The notes under the pieces are model-generated. The model searched no databases and was not told the DNA's origin. It saw only the letters and a list, made by a program, of their open reading frames with translations. Positions 52,978 through 61,064 of a stretch of 64,000 bases of DNA are shown here, one piece after another. Made by a program: the position numbers and the translations under genes. Location of the stretch: NCBI GenBank assembly GCA_900772845.1, contig CAAGSD010000005.1, positions 10,589 through 74,588 of the forward strand. Reading direction: 5' to 3'. Within the stretch, counting starts at the first letter, position 1. The number at the start of each line of letters is the position of its first letter. Source of the stretch: Lachnospiraceae bacterium (GTDB taxonomy: Bacteria; Bacillota; Clostridia; Lachnospirales; Lachnospiraceae).

Positions 52978-54135
52978 ATGGATATTCGCAGAGATTTCTA
53001 TTTGGAAAAGTTAATAAAAAGAAAGAACAATGGATTAATCAAGGTGATTACCGGTATTCGAAGATGTGGTAAGTCTTATCTGCTGAATAACATTTTCTAT
53101 CATCATCTGCTGGATTCCGGAGTGGAAGCTGACCATATCATACGGTTTGCCTTTGATTCTGCGGATGATCTTTACCTGATCGGCGAAAGTCTTATTCAGA
53201 TCGAGAAGGAAAAGCGGGGTGTGGATCCGGAGAAATTTATGGCATATATCCGGTCGAAAACCACAGGAGAGGGAATATATTACCTGCTGTTGGATGAAAT
53301 TCATATGTACCCTCTCAGCTTTGCTGAATTTATGTCTGTTTATAACGGAGATAAATATACCGGGTTATCTGAATATATGCTTTACGGTGGAATTCCATTA
53401 GTGGTTCTGCGGGATGGTACCGGGGATAAAGCAACAGCGCTGCAGAATTTATTTAACGAAATTTATATCCGTGATATTACGAAACGGAATCGTATAAAGA
53501 ATATTGGGGAATTGGAAGATCTGCTAAATATTCTTTCCTCTGCGATCGGTTCGTTGACCAATCCGGAAAAACTAAAGAATACTTTTAAAACCGTGAAGAA
53601 ATCTAAAATTACTTCTGCAACCATAAAGAAATATTTGGATTACTTTGAAGATTCTTTTTTGATAGAGTCAGCACAGCGTTATGATATTAAGGGAAAGGCA
53701 TATATAGAGACTCCTAAGAAATATTATTTTTCTGATTTGGGGCTTCGGAATGCCAGAATTAATTTCCGACAGTTGGAGCAGACACATTCCATGGAAAATG
53801 TAATCTATAACGAACTCCGGATGCGGGGATATAGTGTGGATGTAGGTGTTGTCCCTATCGCAGAAAAAGATTTGGAAGGAAAGGTAAACCGCAGGCAGCT
53901 GGAAGTGGATTTTGTCTGCAATCTTGGTTCTGCCAGATATTACATTCAATCGGCATATTCTCTTCCGGATGAAGCAAAGCGGATGCAGGAAATCCGACCG
54001 TTCCGGAAGATTGATGACTCTTTTAAGAAAATTGTCATTACAAAAGATATTGTGCAGCCATATTATGATGAATATGGTATTCTGACAATCAATATTTATG
54101 ATTTCCTGTTGAATCCGGAATGCCTGCAAGGTTAA
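52978..54135 (+). CDS. AAA_14/DUF4143 ATPase with an internal deletion
   Basis: 385 residues. Walker A is intact (GIRRCGKSYLL), and the C-terminal DUF4143 nuclease-like domain is present (KYYFSDLGLRNARINF). After YYLLLDE the sequence jumps straight to IHMYPLSFAEFMS. In the usual roughly 430-residue proteins about 45 residues with the sensor region (VTGSN type) lie between, so the core ATPase looks deleted in frame, near 53290-53305. ATP hydrolysis is probably lost. GGGGG lies just before ATG 52978. These genes are often scattered and mobile-like; the role is unknown. Confidence 0.75.
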   Translation: MDIRRDFYLEKLIKRKNNGLIKVITGIRRCGKSYLLNNIFYHHLLDSGVEADHIIRFAFDSADDLYLIGESLIQIEKEKRGVDPEKFMAYIRSKTTGEGIYYLLLDEIHMYPLSFAEFMSVYNGDKYTGLSEYMLYGGIPLVVLRDGTGDKATALQNLFNEIYIRDITKRNRIKNIGELEDLLNILSSAIGSLTNPEKLKNTFKTVKKSKITSATIKKYLDYFEDSFLIESAQRYDIKGKAYIETPKKYYFSDLGLRNARINFRQLEQTHSMENVIYNELRMRGYSVDVGVVPIAEKDLEGKVNRRQLEVDFVCNLGSARYYIQSAYSLPDEAKRMQEIRPFRKIDDSFKKIVITKDIVQPYYDEYGILTINIYDFLLNPECLQG

Positions 54136-54158
54136 AGATAACAAAATCAGAAACAAAT

Positions 54159-54209
54159 AACAAACGGTCGTAACCGGGTTAAGATACCACCTGGTTACGA
54201 CCGTTTGTT
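54159..54209. terminator. Bidirectional terminator
   Basis: Bases 54159-54175 pair perfectly with 54193-54209 (17 bp). It lies between the convergent ATPase and GGDEF genes; the last codons of the GGDEF gene are inside it. Confidence 0.85.
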
Positions 54210-55474
54210 TTACCGATATATAATTTTTCATCAGCTTCTTTTAATAATGCATGAATATCTTTGTCGGGGTCGCAGATCAGACCGAAGGTCATATTTACTT
54301 TTACGTGCTGCTCTTCATAGAGTGTATCCAGTTCGTGGATTTTGTCCATGAGAAGCTCCAGCTGTTTCCGTGCTTCTATAAGATCTACATTTTCAAATAC
54401 CAGGAGAAATTCCTCACCACCCCAGCGTGCGGCAAAGCCACGGTGCCACATATGCTGCTTCAGCAGGGCAGAGACGCTTTTCAGTACGGCATCTCCGCAT
54501 TCATGACCGTAGGTATCATTCACCTTTTTAAAAAAGTCAATATCTCCGATGGCAATCGCAAAAGATTGACCGGAGGATCTGGATTCCTCGAAGATCTGGC
54601 GCAGTTTTTTGTCCCCACTGCGGCGGTTGTACAGCTCGGTCAGGGCATCCTGCTCGATCATGGTACGAAGAGAGCGCTGCATGGATAGGGCACAGCGGCC
54701 GATATCACCTAATTCATCACTGCGTTTTGTTACGGAATGATCGAGTGTGGCGTTCAGATTCCCGGAGGCTACATCAGACAGGAAACTGTGGATATTGAGT
54801 AATACAGCCACAAATTTTCTGGTGTAAAAATAAATGCAGACAGCCACAAGAGCCACAAAACCTATGATCAGCCAGGTCAGCGGATAGACATAGCGCTGAA
54901 TAGACAGAGAGACTGCTTCACTGGGTCTGCCCACAAAAAGCATTCCGACAACGCTGCCGTCCTGATTGCGCAGAGGTATATAGTAGGAAAAATAGGCTTT
55001 GCCGTTGATGAGGGTATGCGTGTAAAAATGGTTTTCGCCGGTGTTCAAAACATCCCGAATCACAATATCGGGAGCACCGGAGCCGACGATGCGTTCACCC
55101 TGGGTGTTATACAGGGTCGTCAGAATGCGGGTATCCTGATAGAACAGAGTGATATCCAGTCCTGTATCCTCTTTGAACTGATCCAGAAGAGAATAGTCTC
55201 TGGTAATGTCGGTATCTCCTTTATATAGAAGAAGAGCGACATCACCCTCCAGCCGGTAATCACCTGGATAGGCGGCATTCAGAAGAGTTGTTGCACTTTT
55301 TGTAGCATCACATAATTCACGTTCCACTTCCTGATACATAATTTTTGTGAACCATTGGGAAGTGAAAAACAACATCACGATCCCTAGCGCCAGTAGAGGA
55401 AGCAATCCGATGATCTGCAGAGTATATGATATTTTACTGCCGTTTATTTTCGGCGTATTTTGCGTATTTTCCAT
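54179..55474 (-). CDS. Membrane diguanylate cyclase with Cache-like sensor and HAMP
   Basis: 431 residues. Helix 1 (IIGLLPLLALGIVMLFF), a periplasmic Cache-like domain (about 45-210), helix 2 (PLTWLIIGFVALVAVCIYFY), HAMP, and a GGDEF domain with RWGGEEF near residue 350, so it is probably active in making cyclic-di-GMP. No RxxD inhibitory site is seen before it. I start at 55474; 27 upstream in-frame codons lack a ribosome binding site. The C-terminus reads through a terminator stem. Single gene. Confidence 0.9.
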   Translation of the reverse strand: MENTQNTPKINGSKISYTLQIIGLLPLLALGIVMLFFTSQWFTKIMYQEVERELCDATKSATTLLNAAYPGDYRLEGDVALLLYKGDTDITRDYSLLDQFKEDTGLDITLFYQDTRILTTLYNTQGERIVGSGAPDIVIRDVLNTGENHFYTHTLINGKAYFSYYIPLRNQDGSVVGMLFVGRPSEAVSLSIQRYVYPLTWLIIGFVALVAVCIYFYTRKFVAVLLNIHSFLSDVASGNLNATLDHSVTKRSDELGDIGRCALSMQRSLRTMIEQDALTELYNRRSGDKKLRQIFEESRSSGQSFAIAIGDIDFFKKVNDTYGHECGDAVLKSVSALLKQHMWHRGFAARWGGEEFLLVFENVDLIEARKQLELLMDKIHELDTLYEEQHVKVNMTFGLICDPDKDIHALLKEADEKLYIGKTNGRNQVVS

Positions 55475-55592
55475 AGAATTCCATGTCCCTTCCGATGTGA
55501 TCGGTACACAAATAAGTATTAAAATAATTATATGAAATAAATGTCGGAAAAGCAAGAAATAAAAGCTTTATAAGCAAATCTCAACATCCGAC

Positions 55593-55622
55593 TTGACAAC
55601 GCAAAAAAATGGGTTATATAAT
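55593..55622 (+). promoter_or_regulatory. Promoter of the ileS T-box transcript
   Basis: TTGACA (55593-55598), 18 bases, TATAAT (55617-55622). Confidence 0.75.
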
Positions 55623-55634
55623 AGCGATATATTA

Positions 55635-55905
55635 AAAATGCATTGACGAAGAGAGTAACTTTTCCACAGAAAGGCAAAGCGAGCCGGTGATGGTGAGAGA
55701 CCGGTGCGAGTAAGGGAATCGTGAAAATCACTTCTGAGCTGTCAGAACAAAAGCCCAGGTCAGTAGTTCTGAACGGAATCCCGCCGTTACCGGGAAGCAT
55801 ATCACTCCTGTGAGATTACACATGTGGAATCATATGGGAAGTATGTTGTAAGAGGTGGTTAACGAATGCATGAGCTTCGTCCTGTTACGGGACGGAGCTT
55901 TTTTT
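55635..55905 (+). promoter_or_regulatory. T-box riboswitch (isoleucine) upstream of ileS
   Basis: The leader has a stem I region with GAGCCGGTGATG...GACCGGTGCGAG, a specifier codon ATC (Ile, 55727-55729, in GAAAATCACTTCTGAG), the T-box core GGTGGTTAACGAATGC (55854-55869) and a terminator, AGCTTCGTCC paired with GGACGGAGCT plus TTTTTT (55873-55905). Uncharged tRNA-Ile would bind specifier and T-box and favour the antiterminator, turning on ileS. Confidence 0.92.
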
Positions 55906-55996
55906 GATACTATTCAGGAAAGCATCGAAGATGCGGTTTTGTGAATGAGGCGATGAATAGTATGATGCTGTAATAAGAAAAGAAAGGAAGCGCACT

Positions 55997-58900
55997 ATGT
56001 ACAAGCAGGTACCCACAAGCCTGAATTTTGTAGACCGCGAGAAAGCAGTCGAGAAATTCTGGGAAGACAACGACATTTTCAAAAAAAGTATGGAGCATCG
56101 TAAGGAAGGCGAGACCTATACCTTCTACGATGGACCGCCTACCGCTAACGGTAAGCCCCACATCGGTCATGTAGAGACCCGTACCATCAAGGATATGATT
56201 CCCAGATACCGGACCATGAAGGGATATATGGTTCCCCGTAAGGCAGGCTGGGATACCCACGGTCTTCCCGTAGAGCTGGAAGTTGAGAAGCTGCTGGGTC
56301 TGGATGGCAAGGAGCAGATCGAAGAATACGGTCTGGCACCTTTTATTGATAAATGTAAAGAGAGCGTCTGGAAATACAAGGGAATGTGGGAAGATTTCTC
56401 CCGTACCGTTGGTTTCTGGGCTGACATGGATAACCCTTATGTAACCTATGATGACAACTTCATCGAGTCCGAGTGGTGGGCTTTGAAGACCATCTGGGAC
56501 AAGGGTCTGCTGTACAAGGGCTTCAAGATCGTTCCCTACTGCCCTCGCTGCGGAACCCCGCTGTCCAGCCACGAAGTGGCACAGGGCTATAAGGCAGTCA
56601 AGGAGCGTTCCGCTATCGTACGTTTCAAGGTAAAGGGCGAGGATGCATATTTCCTGGCATGGACCACCACCCCCTGGACCCTTCCTTCCAACGTGGCACT
56701 GTGCGTGAATCCGGAGGAGACCTACCTGAAGGTGAAGGCTGCCGACGGTTATACCTATTATATTGCAAAGGCACTGGCAGACAAGGTACTTGGACGCCTG
56801 GCAGAAGAGGGCAAAGATGCTTACGAAGTATTGGAGACTTATGTTGGTAAGGATCTGGAGTACAAGGAGTATGAGCCTCTGTACAAGTGTGCGGGAGATG
56901 CCGCTGAGAAGCAGAAGAAAAAGGCACATTTCGTAACCTGCGACGGTTATGTAACTATGACCGACGGTACCGGTATCGTTCATATCGCACCTGCTTTCGG
57001 TGAAGACGACAGCCGTATCGGACGTAACTACGAGCTGCCCTTCGTACAGTTCGTAGATGGCAAGGGTGATCTGACCGCAGAGACCCCTTATGCCGGTAAA
57101 TTTGTAAAAGACGCAGATCCTTTGGTACTTAAGGATCTGGATGCAGAGGGCAAGCTGTTCGATGCACCGAAGTTCGAGCATGATTATCCTTTCTGCTGGA
57201 GATGTGATACTCCTCTGATCTATTATGCAAGAGAGTCCTGGTTCATCAAGATGACAGCTGTGAAGGATGATCTGGTACGTAATAATAAGACCATCAACTG
57301 GATCCCCGCTTCCATCGGTGAGGGACGTTTCGGCAACTGGCTGGAGAATATCCAGGACTGGGGCGTATCCCGTAACCGTTACTGGGGTACTCCGTTAAAT
57401 ATCTGGGAGTGCGAATGTGGACACCAGCATTCCATCGGCAGCCGGGAAGAGCTGTACAAGATGAGCGGCAATGAGAAGGCGAAGACCGTAGAGTTCCATC
57501 GTCCTTACATCGATGAGATCACCATCACCTGCCCCGAGTGCGGCAAGCAGATGAAGCGTGTTCCCGAGGTAATTGACTGCTGGTTCGACTCCGGAGCAAT
57601 GCCTTTTGCACAGCATCATTATCCGTTTGAAAATAAGGATCTGTTCGAGCAGCAGTTCCCCGCCAACTTTATCTCCGAGGCAGTGGACCAGACCCGTGGA
57701 TGGTTCTACTCTCTGTTAGCGGAATCCACTCTGCTCTTTAACAAGGCTCCTTACAAGAACGTTATCGTAATGGGTCATGTACAGGATGAGAACGGCCAGA
57801 AGATGAGTAAGAGTAAGGGCAATGCGGTAGATCCTTTTAATGCATTGGAGACTTACGGTGCAGATGCCATCCGTTGGTATTTCTACACCAGTTCCGCACC
57901 CTGGCTGCCGAAGAGATTCTCCGGCAAGGCCGTACAGGAAGGACAGCGTAAATTCATGGGTACCCTGTGGAATACCTACGCATTCTTTGTACTGTATGCA
58001 AACATTGATAATTTTGATGCTTCCAAGTACACCCTGGAGTATGACAAGTTGCCCGTTATGGATAAGTGGCTGCTGTCCAAGCTGAACTCTACTGTAGCAG
58101 AGGTAGATAGCAATCTGGATCAGTACCGTATCCCCGAGGCTGCCAAGGCACTGCAGGACTTTGTTGATGAGATGAGTAACTGGTATGTAAGACGCAGCCG
58201 TGAGCGTTTCTGGGCAAAGGGTATGGAGCAGGATAAGATCAACGCCTACATGACGCTGTACACCGCACTGGTGATCATCTGTAAGGCAGCAGCACCCATG
58301 ATCCCCTTCATGACAGAGGATATTTACCAGAACCTTGTAAGAAGCAATGATCCGACCGCTCCCGAGAGTATCCATCTGTGTGACTTCCCGGTAGTGAACA
58401 AGGATCACATCGACAAGAAGCTGGAAGAGGATATGGAAGATGTACTGGATGCTGTAGTTATGGGCCGTGCATGCCGTAACGAGGCTGCCATCAAGAACCG
58501 TCAGCCCATCAGCAGAATGTATATCAAGGCAGACTTCACCTTAAGTGAGTTCTACCAGGAGATCATCGAGGATGAGTTGAACGTCAAGGAAGTCGTATTT
58601 ACCGATGACGTACGTGACTTTACCTCTTATACCTTCAAGCCTCAGCTGCGTACCGTAGGACCCAAGTACGGCAAACAGTTGGGCGGCATCCAGAAGCACC
58701 TTGCAGCACTGGATGGCAATGCGGCAATGGATGAGCTGAATGCAGATGGTGCATTAAAGTTCGATGTAGACGGTGTGGCTGTGGAACTGACCAAGGACGA
58801 TCTGCTGATCGACATGGCACAGAAGGAAGGCTATGTATCACAGGAAGACAACCGGATGACCGTTGTTCTGGATACCAACCTGACACCGGAACTGGTAGAG

Positions 58901-59149
58901 GAAGGCTTCGTATACGAGATTATCAGCAAGATCCAGACCATGCGTAAGGAGAGCGGCTTCGAAGTGACCGATCACATCCGTGTATCCATCAACGGCAACG
59001 ATAAGCTGTCCGAGATCGCACAGAAGAACAAAGAAGCCATCAGCGGCAAGGTTCTGGCGGACGAACTGACAAGCGGTGCGGAGTACTCTGTATCCAAGGA
59101 ATGGAACATCAACGGCGAGAACGCAGTGATCGCTGTGGAGAGAGTATAA
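55997..59149 (+). CDS. ileS: Isoleucyl-tRNA synthetase
   Basis: 1050 residues, class I. The HIGH motif is in ANGKPHIGHVETR, KMSKS in KMSKSKGNAVDPF, and the editing domain lies between them (TTTPWTLPSN). Cysteine pairs in CECGHQHS and CPECGKQ suggest an inserted zinc ribbon. The anticodon-binding domain follows. The length fits the longer clostridial/eukaryote-like IleRS type. AAAGGAAG precedes the ATG, and transcription is controlled by the T-box. Confidence 0.98.
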   Translation: MYKQVPTSLNFVDREKAVEKFWEDNDIFKKSMEHRKEGETYTFYDGPPTANGKPHIGHVETRTIKDMIPRYRTMKGYMVPRKAGWDTHGLPVELEVEKLLGLDGKEQIEEYGLAPFIDKCKESVWKYKGMWEDFSRTVGFWADMDNPYVTYDDNFIESEWWALKTIWDKGLLYKGFKIVPYCPRCGTPLSSHEVAQGYKAVKERSAIVRFKVKGEDAYFLAWTTTPWTLPSNVALCVNPEETYLKVKAADGYTYYIAKALADKVLGRLAEEGKDAYEVLETYVGKDLEYKEYEPLYKCAGDAAEKQKKKAHFVTCDGYVTMTDGTGIVHIAPAFGEDDSRIGRNYELPFVQFVDGKGDLTAETPYAGKFVKDADPLVLKDLDAEGKLFDAPKFEHDYPFCWRCDTPLIYYARESWFIKMTAVKDDLVRNNKTINWIPASIGEGRFGNWLENIQDWGVSRNRYWGTPLNIWECECGHQHSIGSREELYKMSGNEKAKTVEFHRPYIDEITITCPECGKQMKRVPEVIDCWFDSGAMPFAQHHYPFENKDLFEQQFPANFISEAVDQTRGWFYSLLAESTLLFNKAPYKNVIVMGHVQDENGQKMSKSKGNAVDPFNALETYGADAIRWYFYTSSAPWLPKRFSGKAVQEGQRKFMGTLWNTYAFFVLYANIDNFDASKYTLEYDKLPVMDKWLLSKLNSTVAEVDSNLDQYRIPEAAKALQDFVDEMSNWYVRRSRERFWAKGMEQDKINAYMTLYTALVIICKAAAPMIPFMTEDIYQNLVRSNDPTAPESIHLCDFPVVNKDHIDKKLEEDMEDVLDAVVMGRACRNEAAIKNRQPISRMYIKADFTLSEFYQEIIEDELNVKEVVFTDDVRDFTSYTFKPQLRTVGPKYGKQLGGIQKHLAALDGNAAMDELNADGALKFDVDGVAVELTKDDLLIDMAQKEGYVSQEDNRMTVVLDTNLTPELVEEGFVYEIISKIQTMRKESGFEVTDHIRVSINGNDKLSEIAQKNKEAISGKVLADELTSGAEYSVSKEWNINGENAVIAVERV

Positions 59150-59164
59150 TACCAATAACAACCA

Positions 59165-59201
59165 AGGAAGGCTTCCCGTGAATTTCACGGGGAGCTTTTT
59201 C
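59165..59201 (+). terminator. Terminator of ileS
   Basis: GGCTTCCCGTGA pairs with TCACGGGGAGC, followed by TTTTT. Confidence 0.88.
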
Positions 59202-59260
59202 ATGCGCAGAGACGATTTTACGAATGGGGTTCTGAATAGTTACAATATCTGTTATAATAT

Positions 59261-59507
59261 GATATCGGGATCAAAAGCTCCCGACTTTGATGCCTACGGA
59301 TTGCTTCGTGCTACGCACTCTCACTTCTCCGCTCCGCTTCGGTCCGTGCTAAACATGTGCCACTGGCACATAGCACCCTGTCCAATATTCGCATATCGTG
59401 GGATTATCATCCCACTTTTATGCTCATATCGGGGCAGGTCCCAAGGTCTTTCATCCACTTATGAGCAAGCTCATATGGGCTTAGACCTTTTGACCCTGGC
59501 ATCATTA
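59261..59507. repeat. 247-bp structured intergenic element with near-inverted ends
   Basis: Left end GGGATCAAAAG (59267-59277) and right end CTTTTGACCC (59487-59496) are imperfect inverted repeats. Inside are further dyads: TGTGCCA/TGGCACA, GTGGGAT/ATCCCAC and ATGAGC/GCTCAT. The element fills the ileS-downstream gap and has no convincing coding capacity. It looks like a MITE or dispersed repeat; copy number cannot be judged here. Confidence 0.55.
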
Positions 59508-59568
59508 TATAGAACAGAATGAAGGAAAACATCTGACAACAAAATGGATTATAGGAAGGAACATCAAA

Positions 59569-60879
59569 ATGAAACAGACAGATCGAAAAAAATGGGGGAT
59601 CCTTGTAGGAATGTTTTTAATCCTGCTTTTGGCACATGTCCTGATCCGCACAGATTTTGGCGATGATCTGGCCTATAAAAATATTCTGGAGAATCAGACG
59701 ATCTTTGATTTCCTGTGGGAACGTTATCACACCTGGTCGTCCAGGGTGCTGATCGAGGCAGTCATGCTGCTCTTTGTGACTGGAAATGTATGGTGGTGGA
59801 AGATCGTGGACAGTCTGATGATCGTATTGTTTGTGTGGATCGTAAGCGAGCTGTTCGGCGGCGAGAGCGGACAGGATAAAATGCGGGCACAGATCATGAT
59901 GTTCTGTATGATCTGGATCGTACCGTTTTTCTCCCTGAGCAGTGCCGGATGGATCACCACGACCATCAATTACCTCTGGCCTCTTACCCTGGGACTGGTG
60001 GCAATGCTGCCCATCAGACACTGGATCTGTGAGGAGCAGGTTCCGGCATGGGAATATGCGGTATGTCCGGTCTGTGCACTCTACGGAGCTAACATGGAAC
60101 AGATGGGAGCGATTCTGCTGGGAAGCTATATGGTATTCGGTGGGTATCTTTTATGGAAACGCAGGAAATTGTCGCCGCTGTATTTTGTACAGCTGGTGCT
60201 GATCGCAGCTTCTTTGCTCTTTATTCTGACAGCTCCGGGAAATGCCTGCCGGACAGAAGAGGAAATACAACGGTTTTTCCCGGGATTTGAGACATTGACA
60301 CCATTGCAGAAGTTATGGATGGGATTTCTGGATACAGCACAGTACTATCTGGCAGCAGGAGATGGGCAGAAAAGCTATGTCTTCGGTCTGTTTTCCGTGA
60401 TCCTCTGGCTGGCGGCGCTGCTTGTTTTTTCCGCACGGAAGGAAAAAGGCGGAATTCCCGGAGTGTTGGTGTCGCTGGTACCGGTGGCATTTTACTGGGG
60501 AATCGGCCAGACCGGTAATTTTTTACTGACTTCCGGGCTGCTGACCAGAGCACGGAACCTCATCGGGGTGCTGGCACAGAATCGGCAGATCCCGGGAATG
60601 TCTTTTTTTCCCGGAGGACTGGTGGCATTTCAGACGCTGTGTTATCTGTTGGTGTTTGCAGCAGTGGCAGGAACGATTCTTTATGTGTGGGGAGTGTCAG
60701 AGGAAGCCATGCTGGAGCTGCTGATTCTGGCAGCAGGATTTCTGTCAAGGCTGGTGGTGGGATTTTCACCGACACTCTATGCTTCCGGTGACCGGACAGC
60801 TCTTTTTTGTACGGCGGCAATTCTCATCGTGACCCTGCGAAATCTGCAGAAAATTTTTGTAAGGGTAAATACAAGGTAA
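59569..60879 (+). CDS. Polytopic membrane protein, DUF6056-like
   Basis: 436 residues with about ten to twelve hydrophobic helices. The first loop has DFGDDLAYK, and the next segment WERYHTWSSRVLIEA resembles the conserved start of DUF6056/glucosyltransferase-GtrII-like membrane proteins, which suggests a lipid-linked sugar transfer role, but no catalytic residues can be assigned. The ATG follows AGGAAGG by about nine bases. It lies between a repeat element and glgP with no clear operon partner. Confidence 0.8.
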   Translation: MKQTDRKKWGILVGMFLILLLAHVLIRTDFGDDLAYKNILENQTIFDFLWERYHTWSSRVLIEAVMLLFVTGNVWWWKIVDSLMIVLFVWIVSELFGGESGQDKMRAQIMMFCMIWIVPFFSLSSAGWITTTINYLWPLTLGLVAMLPIRHWICEEQVPAWEYAVCPVCALYGANMEQMGAILLGSYMVFGGYLLWKRRKLSPLYFVQLVLIAASLLFILTAPGNACRTEEEIQRFFPGFETLTPLQKLWMGFLDTAQYYLAAGDGQKSYVFGLFSVILWLAALLVFSARKEKGGIPGVLVSLVPVAFYWGIGQTGNFLLTSGLLTRARNLIGVLAQNRQIPGMSFFPGGLVAFQTLCYLLVFAAVAGTILYVWGVSEEAMLELLILAAGFLSRLVVGFSPTLYASGDRTALFCTAAILIVTLRNLQKIFVRVNTR

Positions 60880-61064
60880 GAAGGAAATATATTTTAGGCA
60901 AAAAGTCCTACGAAAATATACGAAACTGTTGGAATGCGCCGGGAAGTTTGTTATAATATTACCTGTATTTGGGTAAGGATATTGGATGAAATCATAACAG
61001 AATCCGGTATGGAATATTTTTTAAGAGAGTTCTGTTCCGGAATGTGATGGAGAGGAGAACACAG

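Noticed and set aside
55910..57181. 423-codon minus-strand frame over the start of ileS
   Set aside because: Opposite the HIGH region of IleRS; shadow frame without a start context.
59178..59522. 114-codon frame through the structured intergenic element
   Set aside because: It begins inside the ileS terminator, and its sequence follows the palindromes; no ribosome binding site.
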